Part shown: piece by piece, positions 10,181 to 17,555 of the stretch
How positions within the stretch are numbered: the stretch's first letter is position 1
Layout of the letters: the number at the start of each line of letters is the position of its first letter
Assembly (NCBI RefSeq): GCF_001417815.1
Contig: NZ_BCFK01000046.1
Span: 1 to 33,469, forward strand
Source: Bifidobacterium aesculapii
GTDB lineage: Bacteria > Actinomycetota > Actinomycetes > Actinomycetales > Bifidobacteriaceae
Reading direction: 5' to 3'
Length of the DNA stretch: 33,469 nt
The notes under the pieces: model-generated
Told to the model about the DNA's origin: nothing
What the model saw: only the letters and a program-made list of their open reading frames with translations
Databases searched by the model: none
Program-made: the position numbers and the translations under genes

Positions 10181-10315
10181 TCAAAGACCCGCGTAGATGG
10201 CGGGGACCACCAAGGAGATCAGCATGGCAGCGGCTATGACGATGCACACCGCCCGCACCATAGTGCGGCGGCGGCGTTCGCGCGCCGTGCGCTCATCCTG
10301 CTGATAGTCGCTCAC
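10181..10315 (-). CDS. Small single-pass membrane protein, 44 residues
   Basis: A short frame starting with GTG and ending in TGA. The first 20 residues are charged and very basic (SDYQQDERTARERRRRT). A single hydrophobic helix of about 20 residues follows (VCIVIAAAMLISLVVPAIYA), then a short end. This is the pattern of a type II or tail-anchored small membrane protein with the basic part inside. Codon use is GC3-rich like its neighbours, which supports coding. No ribosome-binding site is visible, but TACAAT sits 8 bases before the GTG, which fits a leaderless mRNA as is common in actinobacteria. Function unknown. Confidence 0.65.
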   Translation of the reverse strand: MSDYQQDERTARERRRRTMVRAVCIVIAAAMLISLVVPAIYAGL

Positions 10316-10323
10316 GTTGCGCG

Positions 10324-10329
10324 ATTGTA
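10324..10329 (-). promoter_or_regulatory. -10 box for a probable leaderless transcript
   Basis: TACAAT on the minus strand, 8 bases before the GTG of the 44-residue membrane protein. A TTGACC lies upstream but only 11 bases away, too close for a standard -35, so the -35 is unresolved. Confidence 0.45.
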
Positions 10330-10498
10330 CCCCACCGCTTGGTCAACCCCCGTTCGCCGTGAGCCGACCGCAGACCATGGGAACCGGCATATCCATGGGC
10401 ATGGCCACGCCCATCGCCGCCCATGGCGCTAAGGTGGAGCCGGAAACCCCATACGATCCGCCGTCCCAGAGCCGGCGCACATCCAAGGAGAACAACAT

Positions 10499-11518
10499 AT
10501 GACCGAATCACGTACCGCATACGGATGGGGTCTGGCAAGCATCGACGCCGCCGGCACCACCCTCGACGTCTGGTACCCGAACCTGACCGTCGGGTCTGCC
10601 CCCGCCGAAGACGACCGCCCGAACCATGATTTCGGCGTGCTCGCGCACACCGAAGCCGACGCGCGCGGCGTGCGCCGCGTGCCGGTGTTCACCGTCACCG
10701 AACTGGACGCGCCCATCGCCAGCGCCGAGGACGCCTACCTCAAACTGCACCTTCTGAGCATGCGCCTGGCCAAGCCGAACACCCTCAATCTGGACGGCAT
10801 CTTCGCCCAGCTGGCGAACGTGGTGTGGACGAATTACGGGCCGTTCGCCGTCGAGGACTTCACCGCGCGCAAGGCCGACGTGGAATCCGCCGTCACCGCG
10901 GCCGCCCAGACGTTCGCCATGAACGCGGGACTCCCCTCCGCCGCCCCCGCCGACACGGTCAACGTGTTCGGCGTGGACAAGTTCCCGCGCATGATCGACT
11001 ACGTCGTGCCCACCGGCGTGCGCATCGGCGACGCCGACCGCGTCCGCCTCGGCGCATACCTGTCCGAAGGCACCACCGTGATGCACGCCGGCTTCGTGAA
11101 CTTCAACGCCGGCACGCTTGGCGTGTCGATGGTCGAAGGCCGCGTCTCGCAGGGCGTGGTCGTCGGCAACGGCTCCGACATCGGTGGCGGTGCCTCCATC
11201 ATGGGCACGCTCTCCGGCGGCGGCAAGCTGCGCAACTCCATCGGCGAGCATTCGCTGCTCGGCGCGAACGCGGGCATCGGCATCTCCCTGGGCGACAACT
11301 GCGTCGTCGAAGCGGGCCTGTACGTGACCGCCGGCACGAAAGTCACCATCTGGGACAAGGCCAAGGCCGCCGCCGGCGAACCCCTCGAAGTCGTCAAGGG
11401 CGCGGACCTGTCCGGCAAGGACAACATCCTGTTCATCCGCAACTCGGTCAACGGCCGCATCGAGGCCCGTTACCGCAAGACCGGCATAGAACTCAACGCC
11501 AAGCTGCATAAGAACTGA
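10499..11518 (+). CDS. dapD: 2,3,4,5-tetrahydropyridine-2,6-dicarboxylate N-succinyltransferase
   Basis: DapD transfers succinyl from succinyl-CoA to tetrahydrodipicolinate in lysine and diaminopimelate synthesis. The 339-residue protein is of the actinobacterial DapD type: an N-terminal alpha/beta part, [44 protein letters not shown], then a left-handed beta-helix of hexapeptide repeats ([34 protein letters not shown]). The start ATG at 10499 has AAGGAGAACAAC in front. It is the only long plus-strand core gene in the first half of the window, convergent with gltA, with a long shared hairpin between them. Confidence 0.96.
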   Translation: MTESRTAYGWGLASIDAAGTTLDVWYPNLTVGSAPAEDDRPNHDFGVLAHTEADARGVRRVPVFTVTELDAPIASAEDAYLKLHLLSMRLAKPNTLNLDGIFAQLANVVWTNYGPFAVEDFTARKADVESAVTAAAQTFAMNAGLPSAAPADTVNVFGVDKFPRMIDYVVPTGVRIGDADRVRLGAYLSEGTTVMHAGFVNFNAGTLGVSMVEGRVSQGVVVGNGSDIGGGASIMGTLSGGGKLRNSIGEHSLLGANAGIGISLGDNCVVEAGLYVTAGTKVTIWDKAKAAAGEPLEVVKGADLSGKDNILFIRNSVNGRIEARYRKTGIELNAKLHKN

Positions 11519-11525
11519 CCGTGTG

Positions 11526-11569
11526 ATGATGGGCGTCCGCCGGCCCCTCGACCGGCGGACGCCCATCAT
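11526..11569. terminator. Bidirectional 18-bp hairpin between dapD and gltA
   Basis: Perfect 18-bp inverted repeat (11526-11543 and 11552-11569) with an 8-base loop, starting 8 bases after the dapD stop and ending about 50 bases before the gltA stop. The convergent placement suits a shared terminator, although neither side has a T-tract. Confidence 0.7.
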
Positions 11570-11617
11570 GTCAGAACACGGGTATGCGGAACCGCAATCC
11601 GTGGCTCGCGGGAGCGG

Positions 11618-12910
11618 CTACCGCTCCTCCATCGGCACATAGTCGCGCTCCCTGGCGCCGGTGTACACCTGGCGCGGACGACCGATCTTCGTCGCCGGAT
11701 CGGCGAGCATCTCACGGTATTGGGCGATCCACCCGGGGATGCGCCCGAGCGCGAACAACGTGGTGAACATGGCGGGGTCGAACCCGATCGCACGGTAGAT
11801 GAGCCCCGTGTAGAAGTCGACGTTCGGGTACAGGTGCCGCGAGACGAAATAGTCGTCGTTGAGCGCGATGTCCTCCAGTTCGGTGGCGACGTCGAACAGC
11901 GCACGCTCGTCGGCCGGAAGCTTCGACGTGTCCTCACGGTCCATGATCTTCTCGAGATACTGCTTGGCGATCGCCGCACGCGGATCGTACGACTTGTACA
12001 CGCGATGCCCGAGGCCGGAGATACGCTCCCCCGCCGCCTTCGCATCATCCACGAACTCGCGTACGGTCTTGCCGGAGTCGCGGATCGCCTTCAACTGGCG
12101 CAGCACAGCCTCGTTCGCGCCGCCGTGCAGCGGGCCGGACAACGCGTTCACGCCGGCCGCGACCGCCGAATACAGGTTGGCGTGCGCACTGCCCGCGATG
12201 CGCACGACCGACGTGGAGCAGTTCTGCTCGTGGTCGGCGTGGATGATGAGCAGACGGCCGAGCGCATGCACGTAGAGCGGATCGGATTCGAACGGCTCGT
12301 ACGGCACGGCGAAGCACATGCGCAGGAAGTCGTCGACGTAGCCGCGCGCGTAATCCGGGTACAGCATCGGCTCGTCACGGCGGCGGCGGAAGATGTACGA
12401 GACGATGGTGCGCACCTTCGCCATGATGATGACCGCGGACTCGTCGAGCTGGTCGGAATCGCTGATGTCGGTGGTGTCCGGGTAGAACGTGGCGAGCGCG
12501 TTGATTGCGGAGGCAAGCACGCTCATCGGATGCGCGGTGCGCGGGAACGAGCCCATGAACGTGCGGAAGTCCTCGCCCACCATCGTGCGGTGGTTGATGG
12601 CGGAGACGAACTTGTCATACTGCTCCTTGTTGGGCAGTTCGCCGTGGCGCAGCAGCCACGCCACCTCGAGGAAGTCGGAGTTCTCGCACAACTGCTCGAT
12701 TGGGTAGCCACGGTAGCGCAGGATGGAATGCTGCCCGTCGATGTAGGTGATCTTGGATTCGCATTGCGCCGTAGTGAGGAAGCCGGGGTCGAGCGTCACC
12801 CAACCGTCGTTGCGCAGTTTGGAGACGACGATGCCGTCCGGTCCGGCGCTGGCCTCCACGACCGGCAGCGTGTATTTGCTATCGTCGACGTTCAGCTGTG
12901 CTGTGGCCAT
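11618..12910 (-). CDS. gltA: Citrate synthase
   Basis: Condenses oxaloacetate and acetyl-CoA to citrate. The protein has 430 residues, the usual size for the hexameric bacterial type. Motifs: LDPGFLTTAQCESKITYIDG at the start, HADHEQNCSTSVVRIAGS, GPLHGGANEAVLRQL, GLGHRVYKSYDPRA with the active-site His, and YPNVDFYTGLIYRA with the active-site Asp. Bifidobacteria have an incomplete TCA cycle in which citrate synthase serves glutamate formation; that role is knowledge of the genus, not seen here. The start ATG at 12910 has TGAGGT upstream. Convergent with dapD. Confidence 0.97.
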   Translation of the reverse strand: MATAQLNVDDSKYTLPVVEASAGPDGIVVSKLRNDGWVTLDPGFLTTAQCESKITYIDGQHSILRYRGYPIEQLCENSDFLEVAWLLRHGELPNKEQYDKFVSAINHRTMVGEDFRTFMGSFPRTAHPMSVLASAINALATFYPDTTDISDSDQLDESAVIIMAKVRTIVSYIFRRRRDEPMLYPDYARGYVDDFLRMCFAVPYEPFESDPLYVHALGRLLIIHADHEQNCSTSVVRIAGSAHANLYSAVAAGVNALSGPLHGGANEAVLRQLKAIRDSGKTVREFVDDAKAAGERISGLGHRVYKSYDPRAAIAKQYLEKIMDREDTSKLPADERALFDVATELEDIALNDDYFVSRHLYPNVDFYTGLIYRAIGFDPAMFTTLFALGRIPGWIAQYREMLADPATKIGRPRQVYTGARERDYVPMEER

Positions 12911-13040
12911 GGGATATACCTCATTCCTGTTCTTGCGTTGCCGGCAACACTAACCCGCTTGTGTTACCGCCACTGACACGTGGTCGGCACTCGGAACGCG
13001 GGGTCCACCATCTCGACGCGAACCGGGGACACGGATACGC

Positions 13041-13089
13041 GAACGCCGGTGTGCGGCCATCCTAACAATGTGGGCGCGCACCGGCGTTC
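13041..13089. terminator. Inverted repeat downstream of map
   Basis: 15-bp arms with one mismatch (13041-13055 and 13075-13089) around a 19-base loop, in the gap between map and gltA. It may end the map transcript or lie in the gltA 5' region. No T-tract. Confidence 0.4.
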
Positions 13090-13168
13090 AGGCGTCTCAA
13101 AACGGCTCCGCACAAGGCTGCGGGCGCGGGCACGATGCCCGTACCGGCACGCCGCCGCGGGCGCGCGG

Positions 13169-13945
13169 TCAGTCGCGCGTGGTGAGGATGATCGGGCCGT
13201 TCTCCGTGATGGCGATAGTGTGCTCGCTGTGGGCGCCGCGAGAGCCGTCCTCGGCGCGCAGGGTCCAGCCGTCCTTCGGATCCTGGTAGATCTCGTCGGT
13301 GGTCTTGAGGAACCACGGTTCGATGGCGATGACCAGGCCGGGGCGCAGCTTGTAGCCGTGGTGGGCCTTGCCGTCGTTCGGCACGTGCGGGTCGCCGTGC
13401 ATGATGTGCCCGACGCCGTGGCCGCCGAACTCGAGGTTGATTGGGTAGCCGTATTCGCGCGCGATGTCGCCGATCACGCTGGAGACGTCACCGAGACGGT
13501 TGCCAGGCTGCGCCGCTTCGATGCCGGCGGCGAGCGCCTCCTCGGTGCACTTGATGAGGCGCAGATCCTCCGGATCCTTGTCTTTGCCGACCACGAAGCT
13601 GATGGCCGAGTCGCCCACCCAACCGTCGACGCTGATGGCGAGGTCGAGGGAGACGAGGTCGCCGTCCTTGAGGTTGTAGTCGTAGGGCACGCCATGGAGC
13701 ACCGCGTCGTTGACGGACGTGCAGATGTAGTGGGCGAACGGGCCGGTGCCAAAGTCGGGCGCGTAGTCCACGTAGCAGGATTCGGCGCCCTTGCGGTCGA
13801 CGATCTTCTTGTGCACAAATTCGTCGATGTCGAGCAGGTTGGTGCCGACCTTCGTGTATTCCTTGAGTTCGCGCAGGATGGAGCCGACGAAACGGCCGGC
13901 GGGCTTCATCTCCTCGATTTCGCGAGGGGTCTTCAGTTCGATCAT
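13169..13945 (-). CDS. map: Methionine aminopeptidase, type I
   Basis: Removes the initiator methionine from nascent proteins. The 258-residue protein has the pita-bread fold markers: NDAVLHGVP, the metal ligands Asp in SLDLAIS and GDSAISF, His in GGHGVGHIMHGDP, Glu in IAIEPW, and Glu in HSEHTIAI. No N-terminal extension is present, so this is type Ia-like. The start ATG at 13945 is followed by IELKTPREIEEM, a standard beginning, with GAAAGAG upstream. Confidence 0.97.
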   Translation of the reverse strand: MIELKTPREIEEMKPAGRFVGSILRELKEYTKVGTNLLDIDEFVHKKIVDRKGAESCYVDYAPDFGTGPFAHYICTSVNDAVLHGVPYDYNLKDGDLVSLDLAISVDGWVGDSAISFVVGKDKDPEDLRLIKCTEEALAAGIEAAQPGNRLGDVSSVIGDIAREYGYPINLEFGGHGVGHIMHGDPHVPNDGKAHHGYKLRPGLVIAIEPWFLKTTDEIYQDPKDGWTLRAEDGSRGAHSEHTIAITENGPIILTTRD

Positions 13946-13963
13946 GAGACTCTTTCTACCTTG

Positions 13964-13996
13964 ATCGGGTGATCCGGCTTGATTGGATCACCCGAT
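13964..13996 (-). terminator. Hairpin between the HdeD-like gene and map
   Basis: Perfect 12-bp inverted repeat (13964-13975 and 13985-13996) with a 9-base loop, ending 18 bases before the map start. It is either the terminator of the upstream membrane-protein gene or a structure in the map leader. Confidence 0.45.
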
Positions 13997-14065
13997 TGTC
14001 TTATCGAGACTGGTTCTCAGGATAGTGCGTCGTCTCGTCAATTCGTCTCGACCCCTGCGAGGGTC

Positions 14066-14881
14066 TCACACGTTTTTCGGCAGCCTGCCGAAGCGGAATG
14101 CGCGCACGATGGCGGAGACGCCCATGACGACGAGCGCGCACCCGCCGAAGATGACGAGCCAGACCGTGGAACTGACCGGAGAGACCAGTATGACGAAGCC
14201 GGCGATGATGGAGAGGACGGCGTACAGGACCGCCCATCCGGAGCTCGGCAGCCGCCAGGATTCGACGAGCGCCATGAAGCCTTCGAGCATCCATCCGATG
14301 CCGACGGTCAGGGTGACGAGCAGCGCGAGCGCCTGGCCGGAGGCGGCGGCGTTCTTCAGCATGAGCATTCCGCCGATGGCGAGAAGCACGCCTACGAGGA
14401 TATCGAGCACACGCCACCCGCCGGGCAGGCCGAGTTCGACGATGGCGGTGGTCACGCGTACGAGACCGGAGACCACGAAGTACACGCCGAGCAGTACGGC
14501 GGCGATCTTCAGCGTGATGCCGGGCCAGACCAGCAGGGCCACGCCGAGCACGATGGCCGCGATGCCGATGACGGCGTAGAACCCTCGCACCCAGTTCTTG
14601 GCGCGTTGCGGCAGCATGCTTTCGACGAGTTTGAACGGATCGACGGGCTGCCACCCTGCCTGCGGGTTGGGGTTTTGCTGGTTGTATTGCGGTGCGGCGT
14701 ACGGGTTGCCCTGCTGGTTCGTATAGGGATTGGCGTAGGGATCGCCGTTCTGCCCGGCTTTCGGCGTGCCGTACTGCGCGTATGCCGATTGCGGGTTCCG
14801 CGGTGGAAGGTCCGGCTGCGGATCCGTCCGGTCGGAACCATGGTCGGCATCGTCGCTGGGATTCTGGTTGTAGTTCGTCAT
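14066..14881 (-). CDS. DUF308/HdeD-like membrane protein with Gln/Asn/Pro-rich N-terminus
   Basis: A 271-residue membrane protein of unknown function. Residues 1 to about 85 are hydrophilic, rich in Asn, Gln, Pro and Tyr (NPYTNQQGNPYAAPQYNQQ), and probably disordered in the cytoplasm. The rest contains about six short hydrophobic helices in the paired layout of the HdeD/DUF308 family (for example GFYAVIGIAAIVLGVALLV and ILVGVLLAIGGMLML), linked in enterobacteria with acid resistance. The start at 14881 was chosen because AAGGAGG precedes it at ideal spacing; the frame to 14926 would run into the operator-like region. A cluster of TTAGG/CCTAA half-sites lies 30-54 bases upstream. Confidence 0.85.
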   Translation of the reverse strand: MTNYNQNPSDDADHGSDRTDPQPDLPPRNPQSAYAQYGTPKAGQNGDPYANPYTNQQGNPYAAPQYNQQNPNPQAGWQPVDPFKLVESMLPQRAKNWVRGFYAVIGIAAIVLGVALLVWPGITLKIAAVLLGVYFVVSGLVRVTTAIVELGLPGGWRVLDILVGVLLAIGGMLMLKNAAASGQALALLVTLTVGIGWMLEGFMALVESWRLPSSGWAVLYAVLSIIAGFVILVSPVSSTVWLVIFGGCALVVMGVSAIVRAFRFGRLPKNV

Positions 14882-14911
14882 CACGACCTCCTTATGCTGA
14901 CCTTCGTCACA

Positions 14912-14935
14912 CCTAAGTTTAGGCACGCTGCCTAA
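14912..14935. promoter_or_regulatory. Operator-like TTAGG/CCTAA cluster upstream of the HdeD-like gene
   Basis: CCTAAGTTTAGG (14912-14923) overlaps TTAGGCACGCTGCCTAA (14919-14935), a perfect 7+3+7 inverted repeat. Half-sites TTAGG/CCTAA resemble those of actinobacterial DtxR/IdeR iron boxes (19 bp, TTAGGTTAG-type), but the spacing is 17 bp and the centre differs. The regulator is therefore uncertain. Confidence 0.45.
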
Positions 14936-15000
14936 TTCCTACCATCGGCATAAATGGTTATATTGACTAATTTAAGGCGATTCTCACGCAAGGCGGCTTC

Positions 15001-15120
15001 GAACTGTACGATTCGTCGCGAACCTGCGCGGTTCAGCCCTGAACTTGCGCACTCCAGTGCCGAACCTGCGCGATTTCGCGCCATTCCTGCGCATTTTGAT
15101 GCCGAACCTGCGCAGTGGGG
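15001..15120. repeat. 21-bp repeat cluster A (non-coding)
   Basis: Units of the form GAACCTGCGC(A/G) have their TGCGC at 15025, 15046, 15067, 15088 and 15109, exactly 21 bases apart, with a degenerate sixth unit at 15001. The orientation is opposite to cluster B. This is the same family as the repeat inside ftsE. Confidence 0.85.
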
Positions 15121-15154
15121 TCCTGAAGAAACAAGGTGAATCAGTCCGCCGGCT

Positions 15155-15379
15155 TTGGCAGACCACGAAAGAAAGGTTGAAATCAAGCCATTCTACGATA
15201 AGCCGGATTACGCCAAGCACCCCTTCTTCAGGAAGCATGTGCGCAAGTTCGTTGCTCGACTGCACAGGTTAGCCCTTCGACTGCGCAGGTTCGTCAATAA
15301 ACTGCGCAGGTTCGGACTGGCTATACCGAGCACGTTGGTCATTGCGCTTCAGCACCAGTGCCGATTGGGCCGTTATTGA
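15155..15379 (+). CDS. Possible small basic protein reading through repeat cluster B
   Basis: A 74-residue frame with a TTG start and a weak upstream AAGGTGAA. The first 28 residues (ADHERKVEIKPFYDKPDY and on) look protein-like. The middle reads the 21-bp repeats as basic heptads such as LRRFVNK, which could form an amphipathic helix. It may be only a chance frame across repeats. No homologue is recognised. Confidence 0.25.
   Translation: MADHERKVEIKPFYDKPDYAKHPFFRKHVRKFVARLHRLALRLRRFVNKLRRFGLAIPSTLVIALQHQCRLGRY
15240..15315. repeat. 21-bp repeat cluster B (inverted relative to A)
   Basis: TGCGCA/TGCACA start at 15240, 15261, 15282 and 15303, each 21 bases apart, in the form CTGCGCAGGTTCG. 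Together with cluster A this forms two inverted clusters about 130 bases apart in the gap between the HdeD-like gene and the CRISPR array. Confidence 0.85.
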
Positions 15380-15453
15380 CACCCGGCACCAGAATCATTG
15401 CAATTCGACACCAGGTGTTCGACACCGGTTTATTGCAGGGGAACACTGCTCAA
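15345..15453 (-). mobile_element. Probable remnant of an IS21-family terminus
   Basis: Read on the minus strand, the sequence ending at 15453 begins TTGAGCAGTGTTCCCCTGCA and soon contains CCGGTGTCG. The left end of the intact IS at 15894 begins TGAGCGGTGTTTTTCCGCA, preceded by T, and also carries CCGGTGTCG further in. Repeated GTGTCGAA/GGTGTC-like motifs (around 15396-15429) are usual in IS21-family ends. No transposase frame is attached, so only an end seems to remain. The interior boundary is uncertain. Confidence 0.4.
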
Positions 15454-15455
15454 CA

Positions 15456-15478
15456 CCGGACAAACATTGAAGCAATAC
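15456..15478. repeat. Left arm of 23-bp inverted repeat flanking the CRISPR array
   Basis: Reverse complement of 15865-15887 with one mismatch; core CAAACATTGAAGCAATAC. It abuts the degenerate terminal CRISPR repeat on one side and the IS21-like remnant on the other. Confidence 0.85.
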
Positions 15479-15853
15479 ACTCCGGAGATGCGCCCGTTTC
15501 GGCTGCCATGTGCGCCAATGGCGATTCCTCAATGAAGTCTCCGGAGAAGTACTCCGGAGATGGTGAAACCCACTTCACCCAAACCGTCACAGGAACCGTC
15601 ACCCTCAATGAAGTCTCCGGAGAAGCACTCCGGAGATAACGGTCGCGAAAGCCGCGTAGCCGTACACGCTCCCTCAATGAAGTCTCCGGAGAAATACTCC
15701 GGAGATGCCGGCCTCGGGGTGGATGGCGATGCCGGCCTCGCTGAACCCTCAATGAAGTCTCCGGAGAAATACTCCGGAGATTTGGCGGTGGCGATGGCCT
15801 GAGACGGTGAATAGGTCCCCTCAATGAAGTCTCCGGAGAAGTACTCCGGAGAT
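15479..15853 (-). CRISPR. Short CRISPR array, five full 35-bp repeats plus one degenerate terminal repeat
   Basis: Full repeats lie at 15527-15561, 15603-15637, 15672-15706, 15747-15781 and 15819-15853. They differ only in the loop (GAAGT, GAAGC or GAAAT). Each begins CCTCAATGAAGTCTCCGGAG on the plus strand and forms a CTCCGGAG/CTCCGGAG hairpin with a 5-base loop. An 11-base partial repeat lies at 15479-15489. Spacers, left to right, are 37, 41, 34, 40 and 37 bases. I place it on the minus strand because the degenerate repeat is at the left (trailer) end, the minus repeat ends in ATTGAGG (compare ATTGAAAC of many type I repeats), and the cas genes are on that strand. The leader would be at the right, where the IS begins 40 bases away. 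Minus-strand translation through the repeats gives SPEYFSGDFIEG repeats, which is not a gene. Confidence 0.85.
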
Positions 15854-15864
15854 ACTACTTGGGC

Positions 15865-15887
15865 GTATTGCTTCAATGTTTGTTCGG
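15865..15887. repeat. Right arm of 23-bp inverted repeat flanking the CRISPR array
   Basis: Core GTATTGCTTCAATGTTTG, matching the reverse complement of 15456-15478 at 22 of 23 positions. It begins 11 bases after the last repeat and ends 6 bases before the IS end at 15894. Confidence 0.85.
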
Positions 15888-15893
15888 CAGGTT

Positions 15894-15917
15894 GAGCGGT
15901 GTTTTTCCGCAGGGTGG
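15894..15917 (+). repeat. IS21-type left terminal inverted repeat
   Basis: Perfect 24-bp match to the reverse complement of 18402-18425. Confidence 0.92.
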
Positions 15918-16064
15918 GCTGATGGTTTTCCCCGGTGTCGTCATCGTTCTGGGGTGATGTGGGAGGCATCGGTTCCGCCGCCTGTATATTCCCGGGTGCT
16001 GATTGCTCGTTTCGGCCGGTTGCCGCCGGCCTGTGCTCGGGAAGGAAAGGAACATGCGATACCG

Positions 16065-17555
16065 ATGCCCATCGTGCAAGATATCAGGAGACTCGACCGG
16101 CAGGGGTTGTCCCGCGCGGAGATAGCGCGGCGGTTGCATGTGGGCCGCGGCACGGTCGCGAAGTACGCGGATATGGAGGATCTGAGCCCGAGGCGTCCGG
16201 ACGACCGGCGGTACGGGTCGAAGATCGACGAATTCGCCGTGGTGGTGGACGGCTGGCTGGAGGCGGACCGTCGTATGCCGCGCAAGCAGCGGCATACGGC
16301 CAGGCGCGTGTACGACCGGCTGGTCGAGGAGCATGGCTACGGGGGCTCGTATTCCGTGGTGCAGCGGTACGTGAAGCGTTGGCGGGAGACGAACCGGGAG
16401 TCGTCGGCCGCGTTCCTGGATCTGGAGTGGGCTCCGGGCGTGATGCAGGTCGATTTCGGGGTGGCGCTGGCCACTGTCGCGGGGCGCGGGACGGAGACGC
16501 ATTGCCTGGTGGTCTCGTTCCCGTGGTCGAACATGCGCTACTGCGTGGCGATGCCGGGCGAGAACGCGGAGTGCCTGTGCGCGGGGCTGATGCTCGTGTT
16601 CGCGCATGTGGGCGGCGTGCCGCCGGTCATCGTGATGGACAACGCCACCGGCGCCGGGCACAGGAACGCGAAGGGCGAGATCACGCTCACCCACGTGTTC
16701 GAGTCGTTCGTGGCGCACCACCGGATCGAGGTGCGCTTCTGCAACCCGTATTCGGGCCATGAGAAGGGCAGCGTGGAGAACGCGGTCGGGTTCCTGCGGC
16801 GCAACATCATGGTCCCGCCCATGCGCGCGGAATCATACGAGCAGCTGAGCCGTCTCATGCTGGAGCGGTGCGACGTCCTGGCCGACTCGTCGTATTGCCC
16901 GCGGCTGATGGACGTGCCGGTCGCGCAGGTGTTCGCCGAGGACAGGGCGGCGTTGGCGCCGTTGCCGTCCACGGTGTTCGACCCGGTGCGCTGGGAGTCG
17001 AGGAGGGCCGACAAGCGCGGCCGGATCGACATCGACTCCCGCTCCTATCTGGCCGGCGGCGCGTGGGCCCGCAGGCGCGTGCAGGCCGCGGTCCGGTGGG
17101 ACACCGTCACGCTCGTCGACCCCGACACGGGCGTGGTCCTGGCCGAATACCCGCGCCCCTACGGGGACGGGCCGCGCGTCCTGCAGGACCCGGCCCTGGT
17201 GATGCCCATGCTCGCCGCACGTCCCGGCGCGTGGGGCGAAAGCCCGATACACCCCGACGTGCCCGACGACATCCGCTCATGGCTTGACTCCATGGACGAC
17301 AAGACCCTCAGGGAAAGCCTCAAGGCGATCGCCCACGCGTGCCAGGCGGCCGGGTTCGCACCCGTGATGCAGGCGTGCGGCGAGATCCTCAGATGCAACA
17401 AGGACATGGGACTGCACGAGGACACGCCCGCCCCGATCGCATTGCGCATGCGCGACGGCGACTGGGAATACCCCGGCGCCATCGACGGGCCGGACCTGAC
17501 CGGCTACGACGAATTCATCACCGGCACCCGCCACGACGAGAAGGAGACGCGATGA
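16065..17555 (+). CDS. istA: IS21-family transposase IstA
   Basis: DDE transposase of 496 residues. The N-terminus has a helix-turn-helix (GLSRAEIARRLHVGRGTVAKY). The RNase H-like catalytic core shows Asp in MQVDFGVA, Asp in VIVMDNATGA, and Glu in HEKGSVENAVGFLRR. A C-terminal beta-barrel-like part follows (RIDIDSRSYLAGG and on). I chose the ATG at 16065, where homology-like sequence begins (PIVQDIRRLDRQG), with GGAAAGG about 15 bases upstream. The frame is open back to 15876, but that would include the IS end. The stop overlaps the istB start (ATGA). No internal stops, so the element may be active. Confidence 0.95.
   Translation: MPIVQDIRRLDRQGLSRAEIARRLHVGRGTVAKYADMEDLSPRRPDDRRYGSKIDEFAVVVDGWLEADRRMPRKQRHTARRVYDRLVEEHGYGGSYSVVQRYVKRWRETNRESSAAFLDLEWAPGVMQVDFGVALATVAGRGTETHCLVVSFPWSNMRYCVAMPGENAECLCAGLMLVFAHVGGVPPVIVMDNATGAGHRNAKGEITLTHVFESFVAHHRIEVRFCNPYSGHEKGSVENAVGFLRRNIMVPPMRAESYEQLSRLMLERCDVLADSSYCPRLMDVPVAQVFAEDRAALAPLPSTVFDPVRWESRRADKRGRIDIDSRSYLAGGAWARRRVQAAVRWDTVTLVDPDTGVVLAEYPRPYGDGPRVLQDPALVMPMLAARPGAWGESPIHPDVPDDIRSWLDSMDDKTLRESLKAIAHACQAAGFAPVMQACGEILRCNKDMGLHEDTPAPIALRMRDGDWEYPGAIDGPDLTGYDEFITGTRHDEKETR

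Noticed and set aside
10508..11569. A 353-residue minus-strand frame opposite dapD
   Set aside because: Shadow of dapD; DapD motifs are clear on the plus strand.
15529..15969. A 146-residue minus-strand frame with repeated SPEYFSGDFIEG
   Set aside because: The repeated peptide is the translation of the CRISPR repeat and its start lies inside the IS; spacers that vary in length shift the frame between other copies. Not a gene.
15876..16064. Extension of istA upstream to 15876
   Set aside because: It would place the start outside the IS end and run through the terminal repeat; protein similarity to IstA begins near 16065.
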